Below, piece by piece: positions 9,300 to 18,395 of a DNA stretch of 64,000 nt (position 1 is the first letter of the stretch; every line of letters begins with the position of its first letter). The notes under the pieces were generated by a model that was given only the letters and a program-made list of their open reading frames with translations, did not search any database and was not told the origin of the DNA. Position numbers and translations under genes: made by a program. The stretch is from Proteobacteria bacterium UBA981 (GTDB lineage: Bacteria > Pseudomonadota > Gammaproteobacteria > Ga0077536), in contig DBBP01000008.1 of the NCBI GenBank assembly GCA_002292285.1, positions 1 through 64,000 on the forward strand, in the 5' to 3' direction.

Positions 9300-9458
9300 G
9301 TTTTCGGCAACTCGATTCACGATGCGCTTCGTCGTAGCATACCAAGCACGTACCTGATTTCTATTAATCGCATCGAACTTGCATCGAGACTGCAGTTCAA
9401 TTTGCCCATGGCGCTTCGAAGCACCGCAAGAAGACCATGACTGCTGGAGTAAAGTGAC

Positions 9459-10382
9459 GTGAAGATTCGCCTCGGTTTCGGCCTGATCAACTATCCATTC
9501 GACGACGCGAAGGGGTTCTTTCGGTGGGTCGAAATGCTGGAGGGCGCAGGGGTTGATTCTGTGTGGCAATCCGACCGCCTGATCTCAACGGATAATTACC
9601 TCGAATCCCTGAGCGCACTGGCGTCATTGGCTGGCTGTACGGAACGTATTAAGTTTGGCATGAACGCGATTGTCGCGCCGTTGCGCGATCCGTTGGTACT
9701 CGCGAAGCAATGCGCCACTATCGATTTTCTGAGTGGTGGACGCTTGTTACCGATGTTTGGTGTGGGCTATCCGAAAGCAGCCGAGTGGGGTGCGACCGGT
9801 CGCAGTTCCGATCATCGCGGTTCCAAAGCCAACGAAATGTTTGAGCTGATGGGGCGTTTGTGGAGCGAGGAGTCTGTGACGTTTGACGGCAAGTTCTATC
9901 AGTACAAGGATGCAACGATTGCACCACGGCCAGTACAACAGCCGTTGCCATTATGGATTGGTGGCTCAAGCGAAGCGGCTATCAAGCGAACCGCAAAATT
10001 AGGCACGGGCTGGATTGGCGGCATTGCCAGTCCAGATGACGTTCAGCGTGTCATTGCTGGTATCAAGTCGCACGCGCAAACATTCGGGCGCCACATTGAC
10101 GACGACCACTACGGCACCTCATTGGCGTTCCGTATCGGCAGCCGGGACGATGACGAAGTCGTTAATTCGCCGTTCGTAAAACGAACTGGAATAGGTGAGG
10201 TGATCGACGTCAATCCACTGTTCGCGATCGGTACAACTGACGACATCATCGCGCGAGTGCGTGAATACGTCGCGGCCGGTGCGTCGAAGTTCGTGATGTT
10301 CCCGATCGCGGCTGGTGATAAAGACACCTTTGACCAGACACGTAGAATAATCGAAGAGGTGATGCCGGCTGTCGAAAACTAG
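9459..10382 (+). CDS. LLM-class F420-dependent oxidoreductase
   Basis: A 307-residue TIM-barrel LLM protein starting at GTG, with GGAG 11 bases upstream. Seen: IRLGFGLINYPFDD, WVEMLEGAGVDSVWQSDRL, ERIKFGMNAIVAPLRDPL and LSGGRLLPMFGVGYP, with PLPLWIGGSSEAAIKRTA in the second half. The compact size and the WQSDR motif are typical of F420-dependent members. It stands alone on this strand, between DUF3047 and the leftward RRM gene, and is followed directly by a strong inverted repeat. The substrate is unknown. Confidence 0.87.
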   Translation: MKIRLGFGLINYPFDDAKGFFRWVEMLEGAGVDSVWQSDRLISTDNYLESLSALASLAGCTERIKFGMNAIVAPLRDPLVLAKQCATIDFLSGGRLLPMFGVGYPKAAEWGATGRSSDHRGSKANEMFELMGRLWSEESVTFDGKFYQYKDATIAPRPVQQPLPLWIGGSSEAAIKRTAKLGTGWIGGIASPDDVQRVIAGIKSHAQTFGRHIDDDHYGTSLAFRIGSRDDDEVVNSPFVKRTGIGEVIDVNPLFAIGTTDDIIARVREYVAAGASKFVMFPIAAGDKDTFDQTRRIIEEVMPAVEN

Positions 10383-10420
10383 TATCCGGTCGGCAGAAGT
10401 GTCTTGCCGTTGACCGGATA
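10383..10420. terminator. Stem-loop directly after LLM stop codon
   Basis: TATCCGGTC at 10383-10391 pairs perfectly with GACCGGATA at 10412-10420, and the inner GGCA (10392-10395) can pair with TGCC (10405-10408), leaving a 3-base bulge. It begins immediately after the stop codon and lies between two convergent genes. There is no following uridine run, so its role as a terminator is probable but not certain. Confidence 0.5.
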
Positions 10421-10494
10421 GCCAGAGTGCGTTTCGACGGGGCCGTAACCGGATCCCGATCGACGGCTAACCGCTACGTCAGGTCGTGTTGTTC

Positions 10495-10740
10495 CTAATT
10501 GCGCGGACGCGCTTCGTTCACGCGGGCGGTTCGGCCTTTTAACATCGCCCCATTCAATTCGGTGATCGCAGCTTTAGCTTCCTCTTCGTCAAGCATTTCG
10601 ATAAAGCCAAAGCCTTTTGAGCGCCCGGTCTCACGGTCAGAAATAATTTTCGCATTGGCAACGTCGCCATGCTGTTCGAAGGCGTCGCGTAGTTCTTCAA
10701 CTGAAATGTCGTATGAGAGGTTGCCTACGTAAATGTCCAT
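10495..10740 (-). CDS. RNA-binding protein with single RRM domain
   Basis: An 81-residue single RNA-recognition-motif protein. RNP2 is MDIYVGNLSY at the N-terminus and RNP1 is KGFGFIEM near residue 45. The start is the ATG at 10740 with AAGGGG seven bases upstream; the longer frame to 10815 is not family-like. Small bacterial RRM proteins of this type bind RNA and are often cold-induced. The 276-base gap to the next upstream gene leaves room for a long 5' leader, compatible with post-transcriptional control. It is unrelated in function to the surrounding catabolic genes. Confidence 0.93.
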   Translation of the reverse strand: MDIYVGNLSYDISVEELRDAFEQHGDVANAKIISDRETGRSKGFGFIEMLDEEEAKAAITELNGAMLKGRTARVNEARPRN

Positions 10741-11016
10741 GGAATTGCCCCTTGGGAAACGGCCGTTCTTGTCGACGTTCGTGTATCTGCTGCGGCGGCC
10801 GCGCAACTGAAACACGGGTGTTCACTTTCTGTCATCCGGTCCGGTGCAAGGCCACCTGACCCACGACTTAAAAATTAGCTTACGCTGTACAAATTTTGTC
10901 ACGCATTGCGAGCAGCGTGGTTCCGTAGTCGGCCTGCCGCCGACCGAAATCTGCACCGTGATTAATCATAGACGCGCAGATTCGACGGGGCAATCCCATT
11001 TCGACCGTGAGTCGAA

Positions 11017-11421
11017 CTAGTCGCTTTCGGATGGAGCATCGGCATCGAGCGCTGCGAACACTTCCCGGGCGGCATTGGTCCCATTGAGGGCTGCAGGGAA
11101 TCCTGCGTAAACCGACAGTTGAACCATGATCTCGGCAATTTCTTCGCGGCTCGCACCCACTTTCAGGGCATTACGGATATGCGAGCGAAGCTGCGGAGCT
11201 GCATTTCCGAGTGTAGCGAGAATTGCGACGGTCAGCATTTGTCTTGTTTTTCGGTCGATGCCGGGACGATTAAACACATCTCCATAGCCATACTCGATGG
11301 TGTAGCGAGCCAGGTCCGGGGCGACTTCAGCAGTCAGCCGGGCGAGCCGCTCCGGCGCACTAGCATCGAGTTGGGATAAATTTTCCAATCCACGTTGGTA
11401 GCGGTCATCTGAGTCACTCAT
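11017..11421 (-). CDS. Carboxymuconolactone decarboxylase family protein
   Basis: A 134-residue all-helical CMD-family protein. Seen: the N-terminal RYQRGLENLSQLDA, PDLARYTIEYGYGDVFNRPG, LDRKTRQM-like DRKTRQMLTVAILATLGN, and LRSHIRNALKVGASREEIAEIM. There is no CxxC, so it belongs to the gamma-carboxymuconolactone decarboxylase side of the family and not the AhpD peroxidase side. GGAGG five bases before the ATG at 11421 decides the start. It is first of a run of leftward genes with the quinone oxidoreductase, FAH hydrolase and amidohydrolase upstream. A role in ring-cleavage product processing is plausible but not shown. Confidence 0.85.
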   Translation of the reverse strand: MSDSDDRYQRGLENLSQLDASAPERLARLTAEVAPDLARYTIEYGYGDVFNRPGIDRKTRQMLTVAILATLGNAAPQLRSHIRNALKVGASREEIAEIMVQLSVYAGFPAALNGTNAAREVFAALDADAPSESD

Positions 11422-11568
11422 GCCATCCTCCGGCAACCTTAAAAAATCGCGAGCCTGCGCAAGACGTTTTGGAATCTCAAGGGTAGCGACACGCACTGCG
11501 GGTTTGCCGCATCGGGCTTGAGAGTAACGTGCGGTCAGGCCAGCTCGCTTCAACAGCCCGTTGTTATC

Positions 11569-12546
11569 TCACCGCTCGACAATGATCTTGCCGTACATAC
11601 CGCGTTCCTCAAGCATACGCATGCCATCAAAAACCTTATCGAACGGCAGGGTGTTAAATATCACCGGCTTAATCGCGCCCGCCCTCAGCAGATCATACAA
11701 ATGCGCCTGGCACTTCTCCGCCAGTGCCGGATTGCGTCCCAGGTACTGCCCCCATGCCAGTCCCACGACCGACATATTTTTCAGCAACATGCGATTACAT
11801 TCGATTTTGGGAATGCTGCCGCCAGCGAAGCCGATGATAATGATGCGCCCTTCCCAGGCAATGCAGCGTTTTGTTTGCTCGAAGATCTCGCCACCGACCG
11901 GGTCATAAATGACATCGGCAAAGCGCCCGTCGGTGATGTCTTTGACCCGCTCGACGAGATCTTCGTCGCGGTAGTTAATAACGTGATCGGCGCCCTGTTG
12001 GCGGCAGATCTCGAGCTTCTCCGGGCTACCTGCCGCGGCGATGACTGTGGCCCCGAATACTTTTCCCAGCTGAATTGCTGCCAGTCCGACGCCACCGGCG
12101 CCGCCGAGTACTAACAAGGTTTCGCCTGGCTGAATCTGTGCGCGATGCATCAGTGCGAAGTAGGAGGTGCCGTACGTGACTGTTAGTGCCGCCGCTGTCG
12201 CGTCATCGACATGGTCCGGCAGGGCCCAGGCATTGTTGTTGGCCACTTTGAATTTGTCTGCGAGCGTGCCACCGCCGTGACAGAATCCAACCACGCGTTG
12301 CCCGACCTGGAACTTACTGCCGGCACCAATGGACTCGACGATACCAACCCCTTCGGCACCGGAGACTGCCGGCAACGGTTGCTTCACCTGGTATTTACCC
12401 TGACACATCAGCAAGTCGGGAAAGTTCAGCGAAGCAGCGGTAGTACGGATTACTGCCTCACCCTCACCTGCTATCGGATCGTCTCTTTCGACCCATTCCA
12501 AGACATCTTCAAAACGTCCGTACTCACTAAATTGCCATGCCTGCAT
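11569..12546 (-). CDS. NADPH:quinone oxidoreductase-like MDR-family reductase
   Basis: A 325-residue zinc-free medium-chain reductase. The GroES-like N-domain runs through SLNFPDLLMCQGKYQVK and SGAEGVGIVESIG; the nucleotide-binding fold starts at LVLGGAGGVGLAAIQLG. The cysteine and histidine ligands of the zinc alcohol dehydrogenases are absent. AAGGAG precedes the ATG. It lies 45 bases downstream of the FAH-family gene and both are leftward, so they are probably co-transcribed. Members reduce quinones or alpha,beta-unsaturated carbonyl or acyl-CoA compounds; the substrate is not predictable. Confidence 0.88.
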   Translation of the reverse strand: MQAWQFSEYGRFEDVLEWVERDDPIAGEGEAVIRTTAASLNFPDLLMCQGKYQVKQPLPAVSGAEGVGIVESIGAGSKFQVGQRVVGFCHGGGTLADKFKVANNNAWALPDHVDDATAAALTVTYGTSYFALMHRAQIQPGETLLVLGGAGGVGLAAIQLGKVFGATVIAAAGSPEKLEICRQQGADHVINYRDEDLVERVKDITDGRFADVIYDPVGGEIFEQTKRCIAWEGRIIIIGFAGGSIPKIECNRMLLKNMSVVGLAWGQYLGRNPALAEKCQAHLYDLLRAGAIKPVIFNTLPFDKVFDGMRMLEERGMYGKIIVER

Positions 12547-12591
12547 CGACGCAGTCTCCTTATGCTTGTTGCAACAGATCCGGCGTTCGGA

Positions 12592-13452
12592 TCAGATTAA
12601 GGTGGTGCTATCCGGCTCGGCGACAACTTCGTTGTCAATGTGCCCGACGCCACTGATTTCGATTTTTACCCGATCGCCTGCTTTTAGAAATTTTTTCGGA
12701 TTGAAGCCGATACCGACGCCGCTCGGCGTCCCGGTCACGATCAAGTCGCCAGGCTCGAGTGTGAATGCCGCGGTCAGGGTTTCAATTTGGTCATAGCAAT
12801 CGAACACCAGATGACGCGTATTGGAATCCTGACGCAATTCGCCATTCACCCAGGTTTTCAAATCGAGATTATGCGGATCGGGTATCTCATCAGGCGTCAC
12901 GATCCACGGCCCATACGGGCTATGAGTATCAAACGATTTGCCAAGCGTGAACGTCTGCGCTCGCATTTGCCAGTCCCGCACACTGACGTCGTTGCAGACG
13001 ACAAAACCGGCGATGACTTCATGGGCACGCTCGCGAGGTACGTGCCGGCAGCGCCGTCCGATGACAAACCCGAGTTCGCCTTCGTAATCCAGTTTGTCTG
13101 AAACACGTGGCAGGTGAATGGGCGCATAGGGCCCGTTACTCGCGGTAGCTTGCTTGTTGAAGAACATGGGGTACTTGGGCGTGTCGAGGCCGGTTTCCTC
13201 AATGTGATCTTTGTAGTTGAGGCCAATCGCGAGAATCTTGCCAGGCCGCAGGACTGGCGCGCACAGCGAGACATCGGCGAGTGCGAGTCGCCGGCCGGCG
13301 GCGCTTGCGGCTTTGCTTAACGCTTCGCTGCCGGCGCCCAGCAAAGCTGCCATTTCGTTTGGCAGGCCGACGTTTGCGAGATCAACAATCTCCTCGTCTT
13401 CGACGCGTCCGATACGAGTGGCACCGTTTTCGCTGAATGTTGCTAATTTCAT
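12592..13452 (-). CDS. Fumarylacetoacetate hydrolase (FAH) family protein
   Basis: A 286-residue FAH-superfamily hydrolase. Seen: ILAIGLNYKDHIEETG, the metal-binding ExE in LDYEGELGFVIG, the Asp ligand in CNDVSVRDWQ, the Lys in LGKSFDTHSPYGPW and the C-terminal TGTPSGVGIGF. These metal-dependent enzymes hydrolyse or decarboxylate acylpyruvates and ring-cleavage products. It is in a leftward run with the quinone oxidoreductase and the carboxymuconolactone decarboxylase-like gene, consistent with processing of aromatic or alicyclic ring-opening products. The exact substrate is open. Confidence 0.92.
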   Translation of the reverse strand: MKLATFSENGATRIGRVEDEEIVDLANVGLPNEMAALLGAGSEALSKAASAAGRRLALADVSLCAPVLRPGKILAIGLNYKDHIEETGLDTPKYPMFFNKQATASNGPYAPIHLPRVSDKLDYEGELGFVIGRRCRHVPRERAHEVIAGFVVCNDVSVRDWQMRAQTFTLGKSFDTHSPYGPWIVTPDEIPDPHNLDLKTWVNGELRQDSNTRHLVFDCYDQIETLTAAFTLEPGDLIVTGTPSGVGIGFNPKKFLKAGDRVKIEISGVGHIDNEVVAEPDSTTLI

Positions 13453-13709
13453 AAATCGCTCTTTCGAAACTCAGGTGAGCCGTCAACGATAATGTGGAAT
13501 TTTGTGCACGTCGATCGATATCATACGCCGCGCCAGGATCGCGTTTGCGGCCACTGGATAGCGAATGATGGTCACACAGTGGCATCGCGCGCGCTGGAAC
13601 GTGGCCGTTGAAATGGGCGGTGTCAGCGACCAAGCGTCCAACACAGGACCATGACGCGCCATCCATGCACCACGCGATGCCCGGGCCCGCATGTCGTGAG
13701 CTGCGGCGG

Positions 13710-14870
13710 TTATCCGAAAACGCGCTCGAAGTTAGTGGAATAGAAAGCGTCCTTTGCGAGTTCGTCGACACCGGCACTATCGAGGAAGGTCTCAAAGCGC
13801 TCAATCGGATTTTTGCTGCCTTCAAAATGCGGATAATCGCTGGAAAACAGGTACAACCGCGAGTCCGATTCACGAATAAGCTGACCAACGTCCTCATAGA
13901 CATAAGGCGTAAATCCGAGGTGCTCCAGCGCTGTTTCACTTGGTAAGCAGCTTAGTGCCCCCAATTCCGGCTCCTTGCGCCAGATTTTCGCTGCCCAGTC
14001 GAGTCGCCGTAGCCAGCTCGGCACCCAGCCCGCGCCGAGTTCTATCGCACCGCCACGCAGTGTCGGGTGTCGTTCAAACACACCGTCGAAAATCATCGCG
14101 CCGAGAAAAAGTTCCGCATGATGGTGCAGCGCAATCATGTCTTTGCCGCGAATGTTCTCACCGCCACCAAGCCAATCGGTGGGAACGGCCCGCCCGGTAT
14201 TCATCCACGCTGGCGGAAGCTGCAAGGGGTAACCACCGACATGCAGAACAAACGGCACATCGGCTTCGGCGAGCCGCGCCCAAATTGGGTCGAGATCGTT
14301 ATGTCCGGGTGAGCGGCCGCCACAATGGTTATGCGCGATCCAGGCCGCTTTGAGGCCTAGCTGCAGCAAGTTCTCCAACTCTCCAACGGCGCGAGCCGGG
14401 TCGTCGAGTGGCAACATGCCGACCCCGAGCAGGCGCGGATCGCCAACGCAAAAGTCAGCCATGGCGCGATTGTGCGCTGCTGCGGCACCGTATTTGATGG
14501 ACAAATCGCCCTCGTGCAAGGTTTGCACCGGACTGTAGCTTGAGAACACCAGTTGTCGTTGAAAGCCGAGTTGATTGAGCGCCTGACCACGTTCATCCGG
14601 ATTAAAGGCGCCTAAGGCCATGTAGCCTTTGGGCCCGGCAATCAAGGTATCGCCCATCGCGACCATCGCGTCGACGTGCGCGCTTGCATGGCCGGTGCCC
14701 TCGACCGCGCTTTGCCAGCCGCTCCAATCGAGCGAATCGGGATGTTGATCGGTGTTGATTTTAGGTAACTTCTCGCGCACCGCCGCATCGGCGAAGTCGC
14801 GGAGAAAATCCGGTCGTTCCATCAAATGGCTATCAGCATCGAGATAGGTTCGGCCGTTGGCATAGGGCAT
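13710..14870 (-). CDS. Amidohydrolase family protein (ACMSD-like, COG2159)
   Basis: A 386-residue metal-dependent TIM-barrel hydrolase or decarboxylase. The N-terminal metal site is in YLDADSHLMERPDFL, further ligands are seen in HVGGYP and HHHAELFLG, and the C-terminal conserved aspartate is in LFSSDYPHFEG. AGGAG seven bases before the ATG at 14870 decides the start over the 8-residue longer frame. COG2159 members include aminocarboxymuconate-semialdehyde decarboxylase and gamma-resorcylate decarboxylase; many of the long ones found in actinobacteria and F420-using proteobacteria are unassigned. It is divergent from the 14998 LLM gene. Confidence 0.88.
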   Translation of the reverse strand: MPYANGRTYLDADSHLMERPDFLRDFADAAVREKLPKINTDQHPDSLDWSGWQSAVEGTGHASAHVDAMVAMGDTLIAGPKGYMALGAFNPDERGQALNQLGFQRQLVFSSYSPVQTLHEGDLSIKYGAAAAHNRAMADFCVGDPRLLGVGMLPLDDPARAVGELENLLQLGLKAAWIAHNHCGGRSPGHNDLDPIWARLAEADVPFVLHVGGYPLQLPPAWMNTGRAVPTDWLGGGENIRGKDMIALHHHAELFLGAMIFDGVFERHPTLRGGAIELGAGWVPSWLRRLDWAAKIWRKEPELGALSCLPSETALEHLGFTPYVYEDVGQLIRESDSRLYLFSSDYPHFEGSKNPIERFETFLDSAGVDELAKDAFYSTNFERVFG

Positions 14871-14997
14871 GGGGCAACTCCTGCAGCGTGGCACTCAATT
14901 CTGTTGAATAATCGGATGTCACGCAACCGGGTTGGCCACGCGGACAAGATAAGGCGGCCGAACCCTAACGCGCTCATCCAGGAGGACACAGGAAGCA

Positions 14998-16020
14998 ATG
15001 AAAATCGCATTCATGCCGGACACGCATTTCGGATCCTACGGCCAGGCCGCCGACCCAAGCCCTGACGATGTCGCCGACGCCATGGAACACTGCATCGCTG
15101 AGGCTGAGTTGGCCGAGCAAGTTGGTTTCGATGGCGTCTGGGTACCGGAACGCCATCAGCGCCCCGAAACCTGGTGGCCAAATACGACCTCGATGTTGAT
15201 GGCGTTGGCCGCGCGCACCAAGACCGTGCAACTGGCCTGTACGGTGATACAGCCCACTTTCCATCACCCAATCCATCTCGCCGAAACGCTCGCTGCTATC
15301 GATAATCTGAGCCGGGGACGTCTGGTCTTCGGAGCCGGAGTCGGCTATCACCAGGACTATTTTCGATGCTTTGGCGTGCCATTTGAAAAGCGCGGAAAAC
15401 GCTTTGAAGAGGTCATGGATTGCATCGTTGGCGCATGGACTCAGGATGAGTTTAATTACAACGGTGAATTCTTCCAGTACGAGGGTGTGCAACTGACCCC
15501 GAAGCCTTATCAGCGACCCCGCCCGCCGATCTGGATCGGCGCTTTCGCGCCTAAGGCCATGGAACGGGCGTTGAACTACGAAGGCTGGTGTACCTGGTTT
15601 CCGCCGCATGTCGATGTCCTCGGGCCGGCGGTGAAGGACATGCGCGAGCGCGCTGCCGAACGTGGCAAGGATGATTTCCAGGTCACGCTGGGGTTCGAGG
15701 GCTGGCTCAGCAACGATCGCGACGTGCGAGAAAAGCACGGACATCGTTGGGTTCGTGAATGGAGTTTTTATGCCGAGCAGGGGCTGTCTCCGGATGTTGA
15801 GGGAGACACCATGCTCGATCTCATTGAGAACATGTTCCTGTGTCTCGGCAACAAGCAGAAATGGGTCGACCGGATGGGGGCGATGAAGGAGCAAGTGAAT
15901 CCCGATTGGATTTGCATCCGCACGCGAAACCCGGTCAACGAAGGTCATTACTACCCATCGCGGACCGAAAGCCTCGAGGTTATCGAGGCCTTTGGCGAGA
16001 TACTCGCCGACCTGCGCTAG
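14998..16020 (+). CDS. LLM-class flavin/F420-dependent oxidoreductase
   Basis: A 340-residue luciferase-like superfamily protein. Seen: MKIAFMPDTHFGSYG, VGFDGVWVPERHQRPETW, VQLACTVIQPTFHHPIHLAE, SRGRLVFGAGVGYHQDYF and RPRPPIWIGAFAPKAME. Strong purine-rich sites (AGGAGGACACAGGAAG) precede the ATG. It is divergent from the amidohydrolase and starts a long rightward series of catabolic genes. Its VPERH motif occupies the position where related enzymes contact the cofactor. The substrate is unknown. Confidence 0.87.
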   Translation: MKIAFMPDTHFGSYGQAADPSPDDVADAMEHCIAEAELAEQVGFDGVWVPERHQRPETWWPNTTSMLMALAARTKTVQLACTVIQPTFHHPIHLAETLAAIDNLSRGRLVFGAGVGYHQDYFRCFGVPFEKRGKRFEEVMDCIVGAWTQDEFNYNGEFFQYEGVQLTPKPYQRPRPPIWIGAFAPKAMERALNYEGWCTWFPPHVDVLGPAVKDMRERAAERGKDDFQVTLGFEGWLSNDRDVREKHGHRWVREWSFYAEQGLSPDVEGDTMLDLIENMFLCLGNKQKWVDRMGAMKEQVNPDWICIRTRNPVNEGHYYPSRTESLEVIEAFGEILADLR

Positions 16021-16153
16021 GTGCTGGCCGAACTGCGCGCCCGGTCGCTTCAGCCAGCCAGCTGCCCAGCGCCTGACGCAATACACAATTGCGCGCACAG
16101 TGGCGCACGCTTTATTCTCGGTCGTTCAGATTTAAACTTCGCAGGACAGTGAT

Positions 16154-17194
16154 ATGAAACTCGGCATGTTGTTTGGCTACTCCGGCCCCCAGGTTCGCCT
16201 ACCCATGGAGCTCATTCTCGAGGCTGAGGGTCTCGGCTACGATTCCGCCTGGAGTGCCGAGGCATGGGGTTCCGACGCCGTTACACCGGTGGCCTGGGTG
16301 CTGGCCCAAACAACCAAAATCAAAGCCGGTACGGCCATCATGCAGATGGCGGCCCGTACGCCGTCAATGACGGCAATGACCGCGATGACGCTCGACCATT
16401 TGTCCGGTGGACGCTTTATACCCGGCATTGGTCCATCGGGACCTCAGGTGATCGAGGGCTGGTATGGTCAGCCCTACGGAAAACCGCTAATGCGCACGCG
16501 TGAATATATTTCCATCATGCGCAAAATATTTCGCCGCGAAGAACCGCTCACTCACCAAGGCGAGCATTACCAAATTCCCTTCACTGGCGCCGGCAGCATG
16601 GGCCTCGGCAAGCCGTTAAAAAGTATTCTGCACGGCAATCCCGACATGCCGATTTATACCGGCGTCGTGACAGAGAAAGGCGTAACCGCGGCTGCAGAGG
16701 TTGCCGATGGTGCTTTCATGGTGTGGATGAATCCCGATCGTCACGACTTGTTTGCGCCGGCATTGCAGAAAGGTTTCGATAAAGCAGCCAGCAACAAGTC
16801 CCTGCAGAGCTTCGATTTCGCGCCATTTGTGCGGATGTGTATGGGACCTGATATTGATCAATGTCGCATGCTGCTCAAGCAAGGCATGGCACTCTACATA
16901 GGTGGTATGGGCGCGCGCGACAAAAATTTCTACAACGATTACACCAAGCGATTGGGTTACGAAGAGGAGGCAGTGAAGATCCAGGACTTGTTCCTGTCCG
17001 GCAAAAAGGCCGAGGCCGCTGCCGCGGTACCCGACCAGTACATCGACGAAACTTGCCTGGTGGGGCCGGCGGAGCACATCAAAGAACAATTGACGCGTTG
17101 GAAAGCGGCCGGCGATCGCGGCGAAATCGGTACGATGGTGGTATCGGCAAACAACGCCGAAGAATTGCGCCTGGTAGCAGAAAACATTCTTTAA
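16154..17194 (+). CDS. LLM-class F420-dependent oxidoreductase, Rv3520c-like
   Basis: A 346-residue LLM protein closely resembling the mycobacterial Rv3520c family of F420-dependent oxidoreductases. Seen: MKLGMLFGYSGPQVRLPMEL, GLGYDSAWSAEAWGSDAVTP, IMQMAARTPSMTAM, LDHLSGGRFIPGIGPSGPQV and EGWYGQPYGKPLMRTREY; the last two are especially characteristic. This is the best single protein link to F420 rather than FMN in the window. It is followed after 43 bases by the MBL-fold gene, with which it is probably co-transcribed. The substrate is unknown even for the mycobacterial relatives. Confidence 0.9.
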   Translation: MKLGMLFGYSGPQVRLPMELILEAEGLGYDSAWSAEAWGSDAVTPVAWVLAQTTKIKAGTAIMQMAARTPSMTAMTAMTLDHLSGGRFIPGIGPSGPQVIEGWYGQPYGKPLMRTREYISIMRKIFRREEPLTHQGEHYQIPFTGAGSMGLGKPLKSILHGNPDMPIYTGVVTEKGVTAAAEVADGAFMVWMNPDRHDLFAPALQKGFDKAASNKSLQSFDFAPFVRMCMGPDIDQCRMLLKQGMALYIGGMGARDKNFYNDYTKRLGYEEEAVKIQDLFLSGKKAEAAAAVPDQYIDETCLVGPAEHIKEQLTRWKAAGDRGEIGTMVVSANNAEELRLVAENIL

Positions 17195-17237
17195 GCGGCG
17201 CTTTGACTCACCGCATAACCCGATAGGGAATACATCT

Positions 17238-18098
17238 ATGAAATGGAAAGTTGGCAATACAACAATTACGAAAATTGAAGAGATCGTTTATCCGGAATTT
17301 TCGGATGTCATTCCAGCCGCGACGCCGGAATTGGTTAAACAGATTAAGTGGTTGTTTCCGCATTTCGTGACCGAAGACGGCCAGCTGTCGCTCAGCATTC
17401 ATTCGCTGATTGTCGATACCGGCGAAGCGCGCCTGGTCGTTGACACTTGTATTGGCAATGAACGCCAGCGGGCGCCTTTCGACGTCATGCATATGTTGCA
17501 GACAAACTATATGCAGGACATGAAATCTGCCGGCTACGAGCCGGACAGTATCGATTTCGTCTTGTGTACCCATTTGCATCTCGATCACGTCGGCTGGAAT
17601 ACCCACGAAGTGAATGGCAAGTTTGTGCCGACTTTCCCAAACGCCTCCTACCTTTGGGGTAAGAAGGATATGGAATTTTGGGGCGAGCAGAAATCAGACG
17701 AGGATTTCATGAAACTCCAACGCACGGTGTGGGACGATTCTGTCCAACCGATCCTGGACGCCGGCCTCGCCAAACCTATCGATGGTCCCGCGCCCGTGTG
17801 CGACGGCGTGCGTTTGATCTCAACGCCCGGACACACACCTGGACACTGCTCTGTGTTGATTGAATCAGCGGGCGAGAGCGCGATGATTACCGGTGACTTC
17901 GTTCATCATCCGATTCAATTCCACGATCCAGCACTGGTTAGCCCCTTCGACGTCGACAACGACGCGGCCGTTGCCACGCGTCGGCGCGTGTTCGGTGAGT
18001 ATGCGGATACGCCAACCTTGATTATCGGTACCCATTTCGCGGGTCCGACCGCAGGTAAATTAGTCACTGACGGTGATACTTATCGCCTCGACGTCTGA
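17238..18098 (+). CDS. MBL-fold metallo-hydrolase
   Basis: A 286-residue metallo-beta-lactamase fold protein. The HxHxDH dinuclear metal motif is LCTHLHLDHVGWNT, followed by the third histidine in LISTPGHTPGHCSVL and the bridging aspartate in MITGDFVHHP; a last histidine is in IIGTHFAGPT. This order and length fit the lactonase or quorum-quenching-like branch of the superfamily, which hydrolyses lactones and esters. It sits between the Rv3520c-like oxidoreductase and the acyl-CoA dehydrogenase cluster, so it may open a lactone formed by an upstream oxidation. That role is inference. Confidence 0.9.
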   Translation: MKWKVGNTTITKIEEIVYPEFSDVIPAATPELVKQIKWLFPHFVTEDGQLSLSIHSLIVDTGEARLVVDTCIGNERQRAPFDVMHMLQTNYMQDMKSAGYEPDSIDFVLCTHLHLDHVGWNTHEVNGKFVPTFPNASYLWGKKDMEFWGEQKSDEDFMKLQRTVWDDSVQPILDAGLAKPIDGPAPVCDGVRLISTPGHTPGHCSVLIESAGESAMITGDFVHHPIQFHDPALVSPFDVDNDAAVATRRRVFGEYADTPTLIIGTHFAGPTAGKLVTDGDTYRLDV

Positions 18099-18129
18099 TT
18101 CCAGCTGTCTGTCTGCATGATTTCAGCTG

Positions 18130-18154
18130 CGCGGCGCCCGTCTACGGCGCCGCG
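18130..18154. terminator. G+C-rich hairpin after MBL gene
   Basis: CGCGGCGCC (18130-18138) and GGCGCCGCG (18146-18154) form a perfect 9-bp stem with a 7-base loop, about 30 bases after the MBL-fold stop codon. No uridine run follows. It may separate the LLM-MBL transcript from the acyl-CoA dehydrogenase operon, whose first gene begins about 240 bases later. Confidence 0.4.
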
Positions 18155-18395
18155 GTCGCGTTTCGCAGTCTGGCCGACGCGGGTTCTGTAGGGCAGGCAA
18201 ACAGGCCAGCCGGCCGGCGACTAAGTCTCGAAAGCCGCTGCACGGCGTTTGCGGTCGCGGCTGCTTCTCGACAGACATCGGCACCTCGATGGCGGCGGGA
18301 TTCACAAGGCACAGTAATGGCCAAGCGGACGCGGCGGCCGTAGACTTCCGCTTCGCATAATATCCACCAGCCATCCCAAATTTCGGTAGTTTTAG

